Source: Phycisphaerae bacterium (lineage in GTDB: Bacteria > Planctomycetota > Phycisphaerae > UBA1845 > Fen-1342). Taken from it: a stretch of 64,000 bases of DNA. Positions within the stretch are counted from its first letter, which is position 1, and each line of letters starts with the position of its first letter. Positions 26,953 through 35,715 of the stretch are shown here, one piece after another. The stretch is taken from assembly GCA_028277645.1 (NCBI GenBank), contig JANQFV010000005.1, positions 46,663 through 110,662 of the forward strand, read 5' to 3'. The notes under the pieces are model-generated. The model was not told the origin of the DNA, searched no databases, and worked only from the letters and a program-made list of their open reading frames with translations. Both the position numbers and the translations under genes were made by a program.

Positions 26953-28461
26953 ATGGAATCTAGTGATACTGCAATCCTCTTATCCCGCCTGCAATTCGCG
27001 TTCACGATCGGGTTTCACTACCTCTTTCCGCCGCTGACCATCGGCCTCGGTCTGCTGATGGTCATCATGGAGGGGCTCTACCTCAAGACGCGCGACTTCC
27101 AGTACGAGGCGATGGCGAAGTTCTGGACCAAGATCTTCGCCCTGATCTTCGCCATCGGCGTGGCGTCCGGCATCGTGATGGAGTTTCAGTTCGGCACGAA
27201 CTGGGCGTCCTACTCGCGCTATGTCGGTGACATCTTTGGGGCCGCGCTGGCTGCCGAGGGTATTTTCGCGTTCTTTCTCGAGTCCGGCTTTCTGGCGGTG
27301 CTGGTGTTCGGCTGGGATCGCGTGTCGCCGCGGATGCACTTCTTCTCGACGCTGATGGTCTCGCTCGGGTCGATCTTCTCGGCGGTGTGGATCATCGTCG
27401 CGAATTCGTGGCAGCAGACGCCGGCGGGTTTCAAGATCGTAGAGCAGATGCTACCGAGCGGAGCATCGATTCCCGTCGCGGAACTGACGGATTTCTGGGT
27501 CGCCGTCTTCAACCACTCGACGTTGCACCGGCTGTCGCACACGCTCGTCGGCGCGATGATCGCCGGCAGCTTCCTGGTCATCAGCGTGTCGGCGTTCTAC
27601 CTACTAAAGAAGCGGCACGAAGACTTCGCCAAGCGCAACATCCGCATCGCGCTGCCGTTCGCGATGGTGTTCTGTCTGCTGGCGCTGGTGACCGGCGACG
27701 TACAGGGCAAGAATGTTGCCGAGCATCAGCCGGCGAAGCTGGCGGCGATGGAAGGGCAATTCGAGACAGCGCGCAACGCGCCGCTGCACGTCTTCGGGAT
27801 TCCAAACGTGGCGGAGGAGCGGGTCGATTTCGGGCTGGCAATGCCGGGCATGCTGAGCATGCTGGTTGGCTGGAACACTGATACCGAAATCATCGGGCTC
27901 AGCGAATTTCCGGAGACTGACCGGCCGCCGGTACACCTGACGTTCCAGGCGTTCCACGCCATGGTCGGGCTGGGGATGTTCATGATCGCGCTTACGGTGG
28001 TGGGGACGATTTTGCTGTACCGGGACAAGCTGTTCACGCAGCGCTGGCTGCTGCGCATCTTCGTTGTCGCCATCATCGCTCCGATGGCCGCGAATCAGCT
28101 TGGTTGGATTGTCGCTGAAGTCGGGCGTCAACCGTGGATCGTGTATCCGCAATACGTGGACGGTGACTGGGCGAATCCGATCGGCGGCTTGCGGACCGCG
28201 GACGGGCACTCTCATTCGGTTTCCGCAGTCGAGATCGCGATTTCGATGGCGATGACAGGGTTCATCTACCTATTGCTGCTGATCACGTGGCTGTTCGTGC
28301 TCGACCGCAAGATCAAGGCCGGGCCGGAATCGCCGGAGGATCTGGCCCGGGCAGCAGCCGAACGTGGCGGCGGGTGGTTTGCCACCGCCACGCAACGGGC
28401 GGATCACAGCGGCGCATCGATGACCGACGCGCGCGATGGCGATGGGCGGCGAGAGAACTAG
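26953..28461 (+). CDS. cydA: Cytochrome bd ubiquinol oxidase subunit I
   Basis: Quinol oxidase subunit carrying hemes b558, b595 and d, which reduces O2 to water with high affinity and without proton pumping. The 502-residue protein shows the N-terminal block LSRLQFAFTIGFHYLFPPLT, with His22 a heme ligand, nine hydrophobic helices, the second His region STLHRLSHTLVGAMIAGSF, and GWIVAEVGRQPW. The quinol loop is short. GGTGG at 26943-26947 may serve as ribosome binding site. cydB follows after 21 bp. The pair indicates that the organism meets low oxygen or uses a bd oxidase for protection. Confidence 0.96.
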   Translation: MESSDTAILLSRLQFAFTIGFHYLFPPLTIGLGLLMVIMEGLYLKTRDFQYEAMAKFWTKIFALIFAIGVASGIVMEFQFGTNWASYSRYVGDIFGAALAAEGIFAFFLESGFLAVLVFGWDRVSPRMHFFSTLMVSLGSIFSAVWIIVANSWQQTPAGFKIVEQMLPSGASIPVAELTDFWVAVFNHSTLHRLSHTLVGAMIAGSFLVISVSAFYLLKKRHEDFAKRNIRIALPFAMVFCLLALVTGDVQGKNVAEHQPAKLAAMEGQFETARNAPLHVFGIPNVAEERVDFGLAMPGMLSMLVGWNTDTEIIGLSEFPETDRPPVHLTFQAFHAMVGLGMFMIALTVVGTILLYRDKLFTQRWLLRIFVVAIIAPMAANQLGWIVAEVGRQPWIVYPQYVDGDWANPIGGLRTADGHSHSVSAVEIAISMAMTGFIYLLLLITWLFVLDRKIKAGPESPEDLARAAAERGGGWFATATQRADHSGASMTDARDGDGRREN

Positions 28462-28482
28462 AAACGTAGGATCGAGACGATC

Positions 28483-29508
28483 ATGGAAATCCCCTTCCTG
28501 AATATGCTCTGGTTCATTCTGCTCGGCGTGCTGCTGGCGGGCTACGCCATTCTTGACGGGTTCGACCTCGGCGTCGGCATCCTGCACCTGGGGGCGAAGA
28601 CCGACCGCGAGCGGCGCATCTTCATGAACTCGATCGGACCGCTGTGGGACGGTAATGAGGTGTGGCTGGTGACGTTCGGCGGAGCGCTCTTCGCCGCATT
28701 TCACGATGCGTATGCGACCGCGTTCTCCGGCTTCTATCTCACCTTCTGGCTCTTACTTGCGGCGTTGATCGGCCGGGCGGTGTCGATGGAGTTTCGCAGC
28801 AAGCTTGACACGCCCGGCTGGCGAAAGCTGTTTGACTACGGCTTCTTCTCCGCCAGCACACTCGCAACGCTGCTGTTCGGCGTCGCCGTCGGCAGCACGA
28901 TGAGTGGCCTGAAGATCGGCGACGACATGGAGTATCACGGGACGTTCTTCGATCTGCTGGGCGTGTTCCCGGCGATCACCGGCGTATTCGCCGTCGCGAT
29001 GTTCGCGATGCACGGATCGATCTATCTCTATCTCAAGACCGAAGGCGACTTGCAGAAGCGCGTACACGGCTGGATGTGGCGGACCTTTGGCTTCTTCCTG
29101 GCGATGTTTGTGATTACCACGGTCTACGCACTCGTCTCCGTGCCCGCCGCGACGGATAACTTTCGCGATTATCCCTGGTGCTGGGTCGTCGTGATTCTCA
29201 ACGTGCTGGCGATCGCGAACATCCCGCGGGCGATCTACCTGAATCGGCCGGCGTACGCGTTCATATCGTCGTGCTGCTCGATCGCGGCGTTCGTCTTCCT
29301 CTTCGGCGTGGCACTGTACCCGAACCTGCTCGTGTCGAGCATCGACCCGGCGTACAACCTGAACATCGTCAACGCCGCCTCGTCGCGCGGCACGCTGCTG
29401 ATCATGGCGATCATCGCGGCGGTGGGCATGCCGTTTGTGCTGACGTACACGGGTATCATTTACTGGACGTTCCGCGGTAAGGTGGAGATTGGAAAGTTCA
29501 GCTACTGA
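28483..29508 (+). CDS. cydB: Cytochrome bd ubiquinol oxidase subunit II
   Basis: Second structural subunit of the bd oxidase. The 341-residue polytopic protein has the family start MLWFILLGVLLAGYAILDGFDLGVG and the conserved blocks NEVWLVTFGGALFAAF and AFSGFYLTFWLLL. No CydX-like small ORF is apparent after it, and no cydDC assembly transporter lies in the window. The 3' end runs into a strong GC-rich hairpin that probably terminates the operon. Confidence 0.96.
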   Translation: MEIPFLNMLWFILLGVLLAGYAILDGFDLGVGILHLGAKTDRERRIFMNSIGPLWDGNEVWLVTFGGALFAAFHDAYATAFSGFYLTFWLLLAALIGRAVSMEFRSKLDTPGWRKLFDYGFFSASTLATLLFGVAVGSTMSGLKIGDDMEYHGTFFDLLGVFPAITGVFAVAMFAMHGSIYLYLKTEGDLQKRVHGWMWRTFGFFLAMFVITTVYALVSVPAATDNFRDYPWCWVVVILNVLAIANIPRAIYLNRPAYAFISSCCSIAAFVFLFGVALYPNLLVSSIDPAYNLNIVNAASSRGTLLIMAIIAAVGMPFVLTYTGIIYWTFRGKVEIGKFSY

Positions 29509-29512
29509 CACC

Positions 29513-29615
29513 CCCCTCCCTGGCAGGGAGGGGTTGGGGGAGGGTTGAGCGCAACTCGCTCGGTTGGCCCCCCCTGTGGTCCCCCCTCAAGGGGGTACGG
29601 TTGAACAACGTACCC
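29513..29615. terminator. Three stacked hairpins between convergent cydB and zinc-ribbon gene
   Basis: Three inverted repeats fill the 108-bp gap. CCCCTCCCTG-G-CAGGGAGGGG is at 29513-29533. CCCCC-TCAA-GGGGG is at about 29582-29595. GGGTACG-N9-CGTACCC is at 29593-29615. Their position between two convergent genes fits a bidirectional transcription end. The first hairpin and the G-rich stretch after it also resemble a dispersed GC-rich repeat. Confidence 0.6.
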
Positions 29616-29616
29616 T

Positions 29617-30600
29617 TCAGAACTCCGTCCCACACTCCGGACAGCGCCGCTCGGGCAGTTGCCACAACAGGTAATCGCAATGGGCACAGCGCGGCTCTTC
29701 CACCTCGATGCGGAACTTCAATCCGCACGACGTGCAGGTCGACGCGCCGGCGTCGACCGTCTGCTCCATCGTGCAGCGCGGGCAGCGCAGCTCCACCCGG
29801 GCCGCGACGGTCTGCAGCGTTTCGCGTTTACCCACCTGTTGCAGCTTCGCGAGGATCAGCAGCGACAGTGAGCCGCAAGCGTCCAGCACGCCGCCAGCGC
29901 CGAGCACGCGCAACAACAGGTCGTCCTCGATTTCCCAGACGATGAGGATTGCGAGCAGCGCGGCGACGATCCACGCGCAAATCGCCGTCAGGATAAACAG
30001 CCGCTCCAGCAACACGCTCCCGCGGATGCCCACGAGAATGCACATCTGGGCGAATGTGAACGCCACGATGCAGACCACGGCAGTCAGCTTGCCGAACCAG
30101 ATAGCGTCGGCGTCCTCGCCCCAGATGCAGGTGACGGCCATTGCGCACCCGAGTGTACAGGTCACCAAGCCGGGCAGCGACCAGAACCGCCGGAGACCGC
30201 GCTCGTACAGATCCGCGCAGGGAATGGCCACGACATACGCCGCCGCGAGCACGCCCGTCGTCGCCATCGCGCGCAGCGCTTCGACATCCGGACCGCCCGG
30301 CCACCAGATAGCAATGATCAGCACAACGAAGTTGGCCGCGAACGCCGCCAGACCAATGCGGCTGAGCATTGGCCAGCGCTGTCGTTCGAGCGTGTCGGCG
30401 CAGAACATCGCGATTCCGCTGTGTACCGCCAGCGCCAGCAGCGTGCCGAGAATCCGCCCAGTGGTTTCGTTGAACTCGCCGAAGAGTAGCACGCCGACGG
30501 CGATCAGCGCGCAGCTCGTCAACGATGTCACAAGCCCACGCAGAAAGAGCTTGCGGAGTCGGATTCGTCCTGCGCTGACATCCGGGGCTTGCGCGGTCAT
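29617..30600 (-). CDS. Polytopic membrane protein with C-terminal double zinc ribbon
   Basis: The 327-residue protein has about seven hydrophobic helices and a cytosolic C-terminus with four CxxC pairs: CPRCTMEQTVDAG then CTSCGLKF, and CAHCDYLLWQLPERRCPECG. The last pair matches the tail of the small membrane protein at 9234-9725. I infer a Zn-binding, perhaps protein- or nucleic-acid-contacting tail; no function is known. Its start overlaps the stop of the DUF2339 gene as ATGA (30597-30600), so the two are coupled and their products may form one membrane assembly. Confidence 0.75.
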   Translation of the reverse strand: MTAQAPDVSAGRIRLRKLFLRGLVTSLTSCALIAVGVLLFGEFNETTGRILGTLLALAVHSGIAMFCADTLERQRWPMLSRIGLAAFAANFVVLIIAIWWPGGPDVEALRAMATTGVLAAAYVVAIPCADLYERGLRRFWSLPGLVTCTLGCAMAVTCIWGEDADAIWFGKLTAVVCIVAFTFAQMCILVGIRGSVLLERLFILTAICAWIVAALLAILIVWEIEDDLLLRVLGAGGVLDACGSLSLLILAKLQQVGKRETLQTVAARVELRCPRCTMEQTVDAGASTCTSCGLKFRIEVEEPRCAHCDYLLWQLPERRCPECGTEF

Positions 30601-33302
30601 GTTGCCTCTCCAATGTCGCGTCGATCCCGGGCTGAGGAGCCAGGCACAACCGACTCACCTCGCGCGTCCATCCGTGGGGCCAGCCGGGCGTATGTAATCG
30701 ACGTCGCGATGAACAGCAGTCCAACCACCAGCAGCGATAGCACGCGGTAGATGTACCGTACGCCGGCGAGATCGACAATCAGCACCTTGCCCATCGCGAT
30801 GGCCAGCAGCCCGAGCCCAGCGTATCGCAGCGGCGCGTTCTGTCGCCAGAAGCCCAGCGCGAGCAGCGCGATCGCATACAGACTCCAGTAAACGCTGAGT
30901 GCGGTCTGGCCAGCCATCTCCGCGTTGCTCCAGGTGCCGGCATTGAGGGCGCAGTAGCGGTCAATCTCCATGCTGCCGAGCCAGAGACCGAACGCGATCA
31001 CCGCCGCCGTCGCGTAGCGCCACTCGCGGGCGGCGATCTCCCGTACCGACGAGTCGGCGCGGTCATCGCGCCGGGCGATCAGCGCGAAGAGAACCAGCAA
31101 CGCGCAGGTGGCGAGGCCGACGAGGAATTGTGTATTGAGCACAACCTGCGCCGCCGTCACGCCGAAGGACATGCGCCAGGTGACGGTGTCGAGCGTCAGC
31201 CAGGCCATCGCGGCCGCGCCGAGCAGGAACGTGCCGGCGCTACGCACGAACTCCATCCGCTGTCGGCGTCCCCAGAACCAGATCGTAATGCCGCCCGCGG
31301 CTGCGAGGAGCGTCCACCACAGGAGGCGCGCGTGCGTCGGGTGCCAAAGTGCAGAGACAACACGCCGCGCGTCGATCGCCGCGAGTACACGATCGACTTC
31401 GAAGCCCAGTGCGACAAGCACCAGAGCGCAGGCGGCGAGGAACCATGCTTGGGCACGGCCAGGAATGCTGAGCGATGCTGCCTCGTTGCGGGGTGGCGTT
31501 GCGCCGACGGTGCAGCGATGCAGCCAGTAGATGGCGGCGGCGATGCCGACCGCGTACGCGAGTTGCCAGTTCCACAGCGGCCATGACACGGTCGCGTCCC
31601 AAGCGGGGCTGAAGCGACCGAGCAGTGCATCAGAGATCAGCCAGCGCGCGGCGGTCAGCACGAGCACGAAGGCGGCGGTCTTGCGGTAAGCCATGCGCGG
31701 CGTGAAGTGCGTCGCGCCGAGCAGCGCGAGCGCCGCCAGCAACCAGCCCGCGGTAACCGCCATCCCGTTGCAGCACGCGTTGCAGAGCGCCAGCCAGTGT
31801 ACGACGCTCAAGAAGCTGAGCAGGATTGCGATGCCGACGGTCGCGCGTCCGTTACGCCACTTGAGCCGCCACGCGGCCAGGTGCAGGATCGCGATTGCCG
31901 CGAGCACAACGAGTGCCCAGTAATCGATACTGACACTGCCGACCGAGAACACCACATGCTGCAACGCGGTCAGTTTCCAATCCACAGCCCAGACGCGCAC
32001 GAGCGCCAGTGCGCCGACCAACATTCCGAGCACCGTCGTGCCGAACGATGGGAGCCTGCGGCCCATTTCGATGCAAACGCACGCCATCACGAGCCAGCCC
32101 AGCGTCTGACCGAATGACGACTCGCCGTTGCGAAAGTGCAAGGCAATTGCCGACGCGACGAGAATGCCGACCTGCCCCCAGAGTGTGGCAACGAACACGT
32201 CAACGGCCGCCTTGGGCCGTCGGCGGAGGACCTCATATCCCGGGCCGACCGTCAGCGCCAGCCACGCACTCATTGCCGCGACGCCGCCGGCGAAGATCCC
32301 CAGCCAGTCGTGGCTGAACGGCTCCGCGGCCGCGAGCACGCCACAACCGGCGCACGCGTACCAGAACGTAAACAGCAGACTCGCGATGCAATTACCGCGG
32401 AGGGACTGATCGCGGAGGGCCGCGTAGAGCGCCTCGGCCGTGATGAGTCCCCACCAGGCCGTGAGAAAGCTGATCGCGATCAACCAGTGATCGCCGGCGT
32501 CGAGCACGAGCCACATGGTCGCGACGAGCAGGTGCAGCCCGAGCACGACGTAGCGCAGCGGTCGGAATTGCACAGGATAGCGCGCCGAGAGTGTGAGCCC
32601 GACCACCATCAATCCCGACAAATACAGTGGCAGCGCGGCCGGTGAAGCGACCTCCGCCGGCAACAATATCGGGCTGAGGTATCCGCCGATGAGGGAAAGC
32701 ACGCCGATCGTGAGCAGCTTGCCGCGGACGGTGATGAGCACACCCAGCGTCGCGACGCACACCATCAGCCAGAACGCCGTCGTCTGTGACACGAGGTTGT
32801 AGAACTCGCACGTCGCGAAAGCGGTCAGGTAGAGCGTACCGAGTCCGGCACCGTACAAGCCGACGGCGGCATGACGGCCGACCCGACGCAGCGCCCATTC
32901 GCCGCCAATCAGTAGTAGCGTGCCGAACAGCGCGCCCATGGCGCAGCGTCCCGCCGGCGGCAGGCGCCCGATCCAGCCCATGTCGTAGGCCAGCTTCACG
33001 AAGAAGCCGACCGCGATGACGACTACGATCGAACCGACCCACGCCATCCAGCGTTCGCCGACGATCACTTCCCAGGACGGGCCGGACGAGCCAGTTCTGA
33101 TCGGTTCCTCGACGGGCGGCAACGGCGCGACCTCGTCTTCGACAACCGGCTCGGACGGCGCGTCCGGCGGTAGCTCAACGAACGGCGCGGGGCGATCGGC
33201 AGCGCGCGGTGCGACGGCTGGCAGGCCGAGATAGGCCTCGACTTGCTGAAGCCGTTCCTCCAGCGCCTTCATCCGAGCTGACAGATTCGCTTCGCTCATC
33301 AT
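30597..33302 (-). CDS. DUF2339 family polytopic membrane protein
   Basis: The 901-residue protein opens with a short coiled coil (residues about 5-25, ARMKALEERLQQVEAYLG) and a Pro-rich cytosolic stretch. SWEVIVGERWMAWVGSIVVVI then begins about 25 closely spaced hydrophobic helices. GERWMAWVG..., ALRRVGRHAAVGLYGAGLG and LLTIGVLSLIGGYLSPILLP are typical of DUF2339 membrane proteins, whose role is unknown. GAGAGG precedes ATG 33302; ATG 33299 is equally possible. It follows the triplicated-domain lipoprotein gene by 43 bp and is coupled by ATGA overlap to the zinc-ribbon gene, giving a probable three- or four-gene transcript under the TetR-type operator. Confidence 0.85.
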   Translation of the reverse strand: MMSEANLSARMKALEERLQQVEAYLGLPAVAPRAADRPAPFVELPPDAPSEPVVEDEVAPLPPVEEPIRTGSSGPSWEVIVGERWMAWVGSIVVVIAVGFFVKLAYDMGWIGRLPPAGRCAMGALFGTLLLIGGEWALRRVGRHAAVGLYGAGLGTLYLTAFATCEFYNLVSQTTAFWLMVCVATLGVLITVRGKLLTIGVLSLIGGYLSPILLPAEVASPAALPLYLSGLMVVGLTLSARYPVQFRPLRYVVLGLHLLVATMWLVLDAGDHWLIAISFLTAWWGLITAEALYAALRDQSLRGNCIASLLFTFWYACAGCGVLAAAEPFSHDWLGIFAGGVAAMSAWLALTVGPGYEVLRRRPKAAVDVFVATLWGQVGILVASAIALHFRNGESSFGQTLGWLVMACVCIEMGRRLPSFGTTVLGMLVGALALVRVWAVDWKLTALQHVVFSVGSVSIDYWALVVLAAIAILHLAAWRLKWRNGRATVGIAILLSFLSVVHWLALCNACCNGMAVTAGWLLAALALLGATHFTPRMAYRKTAAFVLVLTAARWLISDALLGRFSPAWDATVSWPLWNWQLAYAVGIAAAIYWLHRCTVGATPPRNEAASLSIPGRAQAWFLAACALVLVALGFEVDRVLAAIDARRVVSALWHPTHARLLWWTLLAAAGGITIWFWGRRQRMEFVRSAGTFLLGAAAMAWLTLDTVTWRMSFGVTAAQVVLNTQFLVGLATCALLVLFALIARRDDRADSSVREIAAREWRYATAAVIAFGLWLGSMEIDRYCALNAGTWSNAEMAGQTALSVYWSLYAIALLALGFWRQNAPLRYAGLGLLAIAMGKVLIVDLAGVRYIYRVLSLLVVGLLFIATSITYARLAPRMDARGESVVPGSSARDRRDIGEAT

Positions 33303-33345
33303 GGCACTACCTCTCTTGCCGCAACGCCGCGCGAGGGTTTGACGC

Positions 33346-34902
33346 TTAGTGCAGATGATGTCTCAGGCGCCGCGCGACCAGGCGATCGCAGTCAGACCTA
33401 TTCTGCGGGGCGATCTGGTTGAAGTCGTCGTGGTGGCTGTTCTGGAAATCGACGAGGACCCAGTCGCCGGCGCGATCGCAGATAACGAAATGCACCGCGC
33501 CCACGTGATCCGGACCGGCCAGGTAGTCGGCAAAAAGCGCGTACTCCGCGTCGGGTGGATTGGCCTGCACATGCTGTTGCACGGCCCGTGCGAAGTTCCA
33601 GAGCACGCGCTGCTCGTTGGACGAACCCGCAATCTCGAAGTGTACGTCCGTGCTCGCCGCGACGGCGTTCGCCAGACCCTGCGCCTCGAGCAACTCGACC
33701 AGATGCTCTGCGCATTCGCGATCCACGTCTTCGTCAAGCCGGGGCGGATAGACCAGCACGCGTGCCGTCGCTGCTGACTTGCGAAGCGTTTCCAGCCGCT
33801 GCTTCATCGCCGCGAACTCGGCCTCGTCCGGCGTGTTTGAGCTTTTCTGCCAGAGTTGCTCGAAGCGGTGACTGGTCTGCTTCGGCCCGAACAGGCCGCC
33901 GAGCCCGAACTTGGGCTTCAGCCGCTCCGTCGCGAGCACGCAGCAGGTCATCGGACAGTCGGGCTTGATGCGTTTGAAATCCCGGTCGTTGGGCGTCTGC
34001 ACGTCGGTCCACAGCACCGTGCCGGTGCGTGTGACGAGCACGTTGCGAATCTCGGTCGGGCCGGACTGTGGCGTACCGCAGAATTCGACGCACAGAGCGT
34101 ACTCGGTCTCGGGTGGATTCTGTCGTATGAACTGAGAGAATCCGGCACCGAGTTCCGCCGGGGTGCATTCCGTCGACGGCGTGTACTGCGTTTCCGTGGT
34201 CACGTGCGCCTTCATCCCTTCGCGTTCGAGCATCAGTCCAATCACGTCGGCGACGTCCTTGCGCGGACCGCCCGCCATCACGACCGGGTAGATTGTCAGC
34301 GCGGTATCGGTACCAAGTTTCGCCTTGGCGCGCTCCCCGGCACGTTCCTGGAGCTCGTTGCGCATGCGGCGGATCGCGACCTCGGTCGCGTCGGCGGCGG
34401 TCTTCGGATCGACCGCTTTGAACTCCGGATGATGGGAGTTCGCACCTGTGCCGTACGGCACTCGGCCATCGCGTGCGACCACGTAGACGTGAACGCCGCC
34501 GACGGAGTCGCGGCCCATCAGGTATTCAGGCAGCAGCGCATAGTCGGTGTCGATCGGATAGGCGGCAAGATACTCCTGAAAGCTCTTGAGGCTGTTGCGG
34601 AACATCTTCGCTTGGTTCTTGCCCCAGTCACCCGCGATCGGCACTTCGGCCTCGGACAGTGTGCATGTGGCGTGCCCCTCTGACCGGAGGAAGTCGGCGA
34701 TCTTCGCGGACTCGGCTGCGTCGTAGTGCGGGTGGGTTTCGCGCACGTACGCGGGAAAGACGGTGACTGTCATGTCACCGAGTTTCGCGTTGAATTCCTT
34801 CGCGGCCTCCGCGTCCTCGACGCCGTCGCAGCCGCCCATGGTCAACATCAGCAGGCACGCGAGCCCAGCAACTCCCAGCAAACAAGTCTGTCGTGATCTC
34901 AT
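33346..34902 (-). CDS. Lipoprotein with three tandem copies of an unnamed ~150-residue domain
   Basis: The 518-residue protein has a lipobox LTMGGC (Cys25). The mature part contains three copies of one domain, at about residues 42-190, 198-335 and 375-518. Shared landmarks are a strand ending in P (VFPAYV, IYPVVM, VYPPRL), a helix with L..EG or L..QGL, P.TEYAL or P.AEYAL, a GG/GA-VH-VV or VHFVI strand, and NSHH.[ED]F..(V/I).P near the end (SHHPEFKAVDP, NDRDFKRIKP, SHHDDFNQIAP). No catalytic family is recognised. AAAGGAG 34909-34915 precedes ATG 34902. A palindrome like that in front of the tetR gene lies 30 bases upstream of the start, so it is probably repressed by that regulator. Confidence 0.75.
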   Translation of the reverse strand: MRSRQTCLLGVAGLACLLMLTMGGCDGVEDAEAAKEFNAKLGDMTVTVFPAYVRETHPHYDAAESAKIADFLRSEGHATCTLSEAEVPIAGDWGKNQAKMFRNSLKSFQEYLAAYPIDTDYALLPEYLMGRDSVGGVHVYVVARDGRVPYGTGANSHHPEFKAVDPKTAADATEVAIRRMRNELQERAGERAKAKLGTDTALTIYPVVMAGGPRKDVADVIGLMLEREGMKAHVTTETQYTPSTECTPAELGAGFSQFIRQNPPETEYALCVEFCGTPQSGPTEIRNVLVTRTGTVLWTDVQTPNDRDFKRIKPDCPMTCCVLATERLKPKFGLGGLFGPKQTSHRFEQLWQKSSNTPDEAEFAAMKQRLETLRKSAATARVLVYPPRLDEDVDRECAEHLVELLEAQGLANAVAASTDVHFEIAGSSNEQRVLWNFARAVQQHVQANPPDAEYALFADYLAGPDHVGAVHFVICDRAGDWVLVDFQNSHHDDFNQIAPQNRSDCDRLVARRLRHHLH

Positions 34903-34931
34903 CCCAATCTCCTTTCATGTGTGGCCGTTTC

Positions 34932-34947
34932 GTAAGCGAACACTTAC
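34932..34947. promoter_or_regulatory. Putative TetR-type operator in front of the lipoprotein gene
   Basis: GTAAG-CGAACA-CTTAC is a perfect inverted repeat with a six-base spacer. It lies 30-45 bases upstream of the lipoprotein start (34902), in the gap after the tetR stop. It matches the palindrome before tetR at 13 of 16 positions. The site would overlap a promoter, consistent with repression. Confidence 0.75.
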
Positions 34948-34978
34948 TTTTCTCCGAAATAAGAAGGCGGCGGTCGGT

Positions 34979-35572
34979 TCAGGTTGTTCCGCCGCTCAGC
35001 AGGAAACGTCCCATCTCGCCCAGAATCCGGCGACGTTGCTGTTCGCCGACCAGACCCAGGGCGCGGCTGATATTGGCCAGCGTGCCGAGTCCGATGATGG
35101 CCCAGCCGGTGAGCGAGTCGTCGGGCAGGTCGTTTCGGTCAACGTCGGAGCGATGCGTCGCGATCTGCTCACGGATGAAGCGCTGGTAGCGCTTGTACAT
35201 GCCCGCCAGGGCGGCCCGGATGTCCGGGTCGTCGGCCTCGTTCAAGCCCGCGAACACGATGCGGTAGTGGCCGAACTCGCCGTGGTGCGTGGCCTCGTAC
35301 GCTAGCACGCGTTCGGCGACGCTCTGCCCCGTGTCGGTGTTGGCCGCCAGCTTGCGCCAAGTGTCGGCCGACAAGTCGTAAACGTACTGAATGGCGGCGA
35401 TGAACATTGCCTTCTTATCGGGCCACAGACGATAGAGGATGTTCTCCTGCACATTGCATCGGCGGGCCAATTCGGCAGTCGTCGCCCGGCGGTAGCCCAG
35501 GTCCGCAAATGCTTTTGCGAGAATGGGTAACAGCTCGCGGCGCTTGGCATCGGTTTGTGCAGGTCGTGACAT
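34979..35572 (-). CDS. TetR/AcrR family transcriptional regulator
   Basis: The 197-residue protein has an N-terminal helix-turn-helix typical of TetR (ILAKAFADLGYRRATTAELARRCNVQENILYRLWPDKKAMF, residues about 15-55). An all-helical ligand-binding domain follows, with no signature that names the ligand. ATG 35572 starts just before the HTH, with GGAG ten bases upstream; the frame is open for another 56 codons that look non-coding and would run through the operator. Autoregulation is likely because an 8+6+8 palindrome sits directly before the start. The downstream lipoprotein, DUF2339 and zinc-ribbon genes on the same strand are the likely targets. Confidence 0.9.
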   Translation of the reverse strand: MSRPAQTDAKRRELLPILAKAFADLGYRRATTAELARRCNVQENILYRLWPDKKAMFIAAIQYVYDLSADTWRKLAANTDTGQSVAERVLAYEATHHGEFGHYRIVFAGLNEADDPDIRAALAGMYKRYQRFIREQIATHRSDVDRNDLPDDSLTGWAIIGLGTLANISRALGLVGEQQRRRILGEMGRFLLSGGTT

Positions 35573-35586
35573 CCGGGCCGGCTCCG

Positions 35587-35608
35587 ACTGTAAGCATTCA
35601 CTTACAGT
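35587..35608. promoter_or_regulatory. Putative TetR operator in front of tetR
   Basis: ACTGTAAG at 35587-35594 and CTTACAGT at 35601-35608 form a perfect 8-bp inverted repeat with spacer CATTCA. It lies 15-36 bases upstream of the regulator start. On the coding strand a CATACT hexamer directly upstream could be the -10 element. A second copy of the core is at 34932-34947. Confidence 0.8.
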
Positions 35609-35715
35609 ATGCCTCCGGTTGGCTGATTTGTCAAACAAGCAACGGAGTTTTTTCGCAGAGGGCGCCGCATGAATCCGGCCGCACGAGGCGAGGTCCGTTC
35701 CTCTTCTCTCGATCC

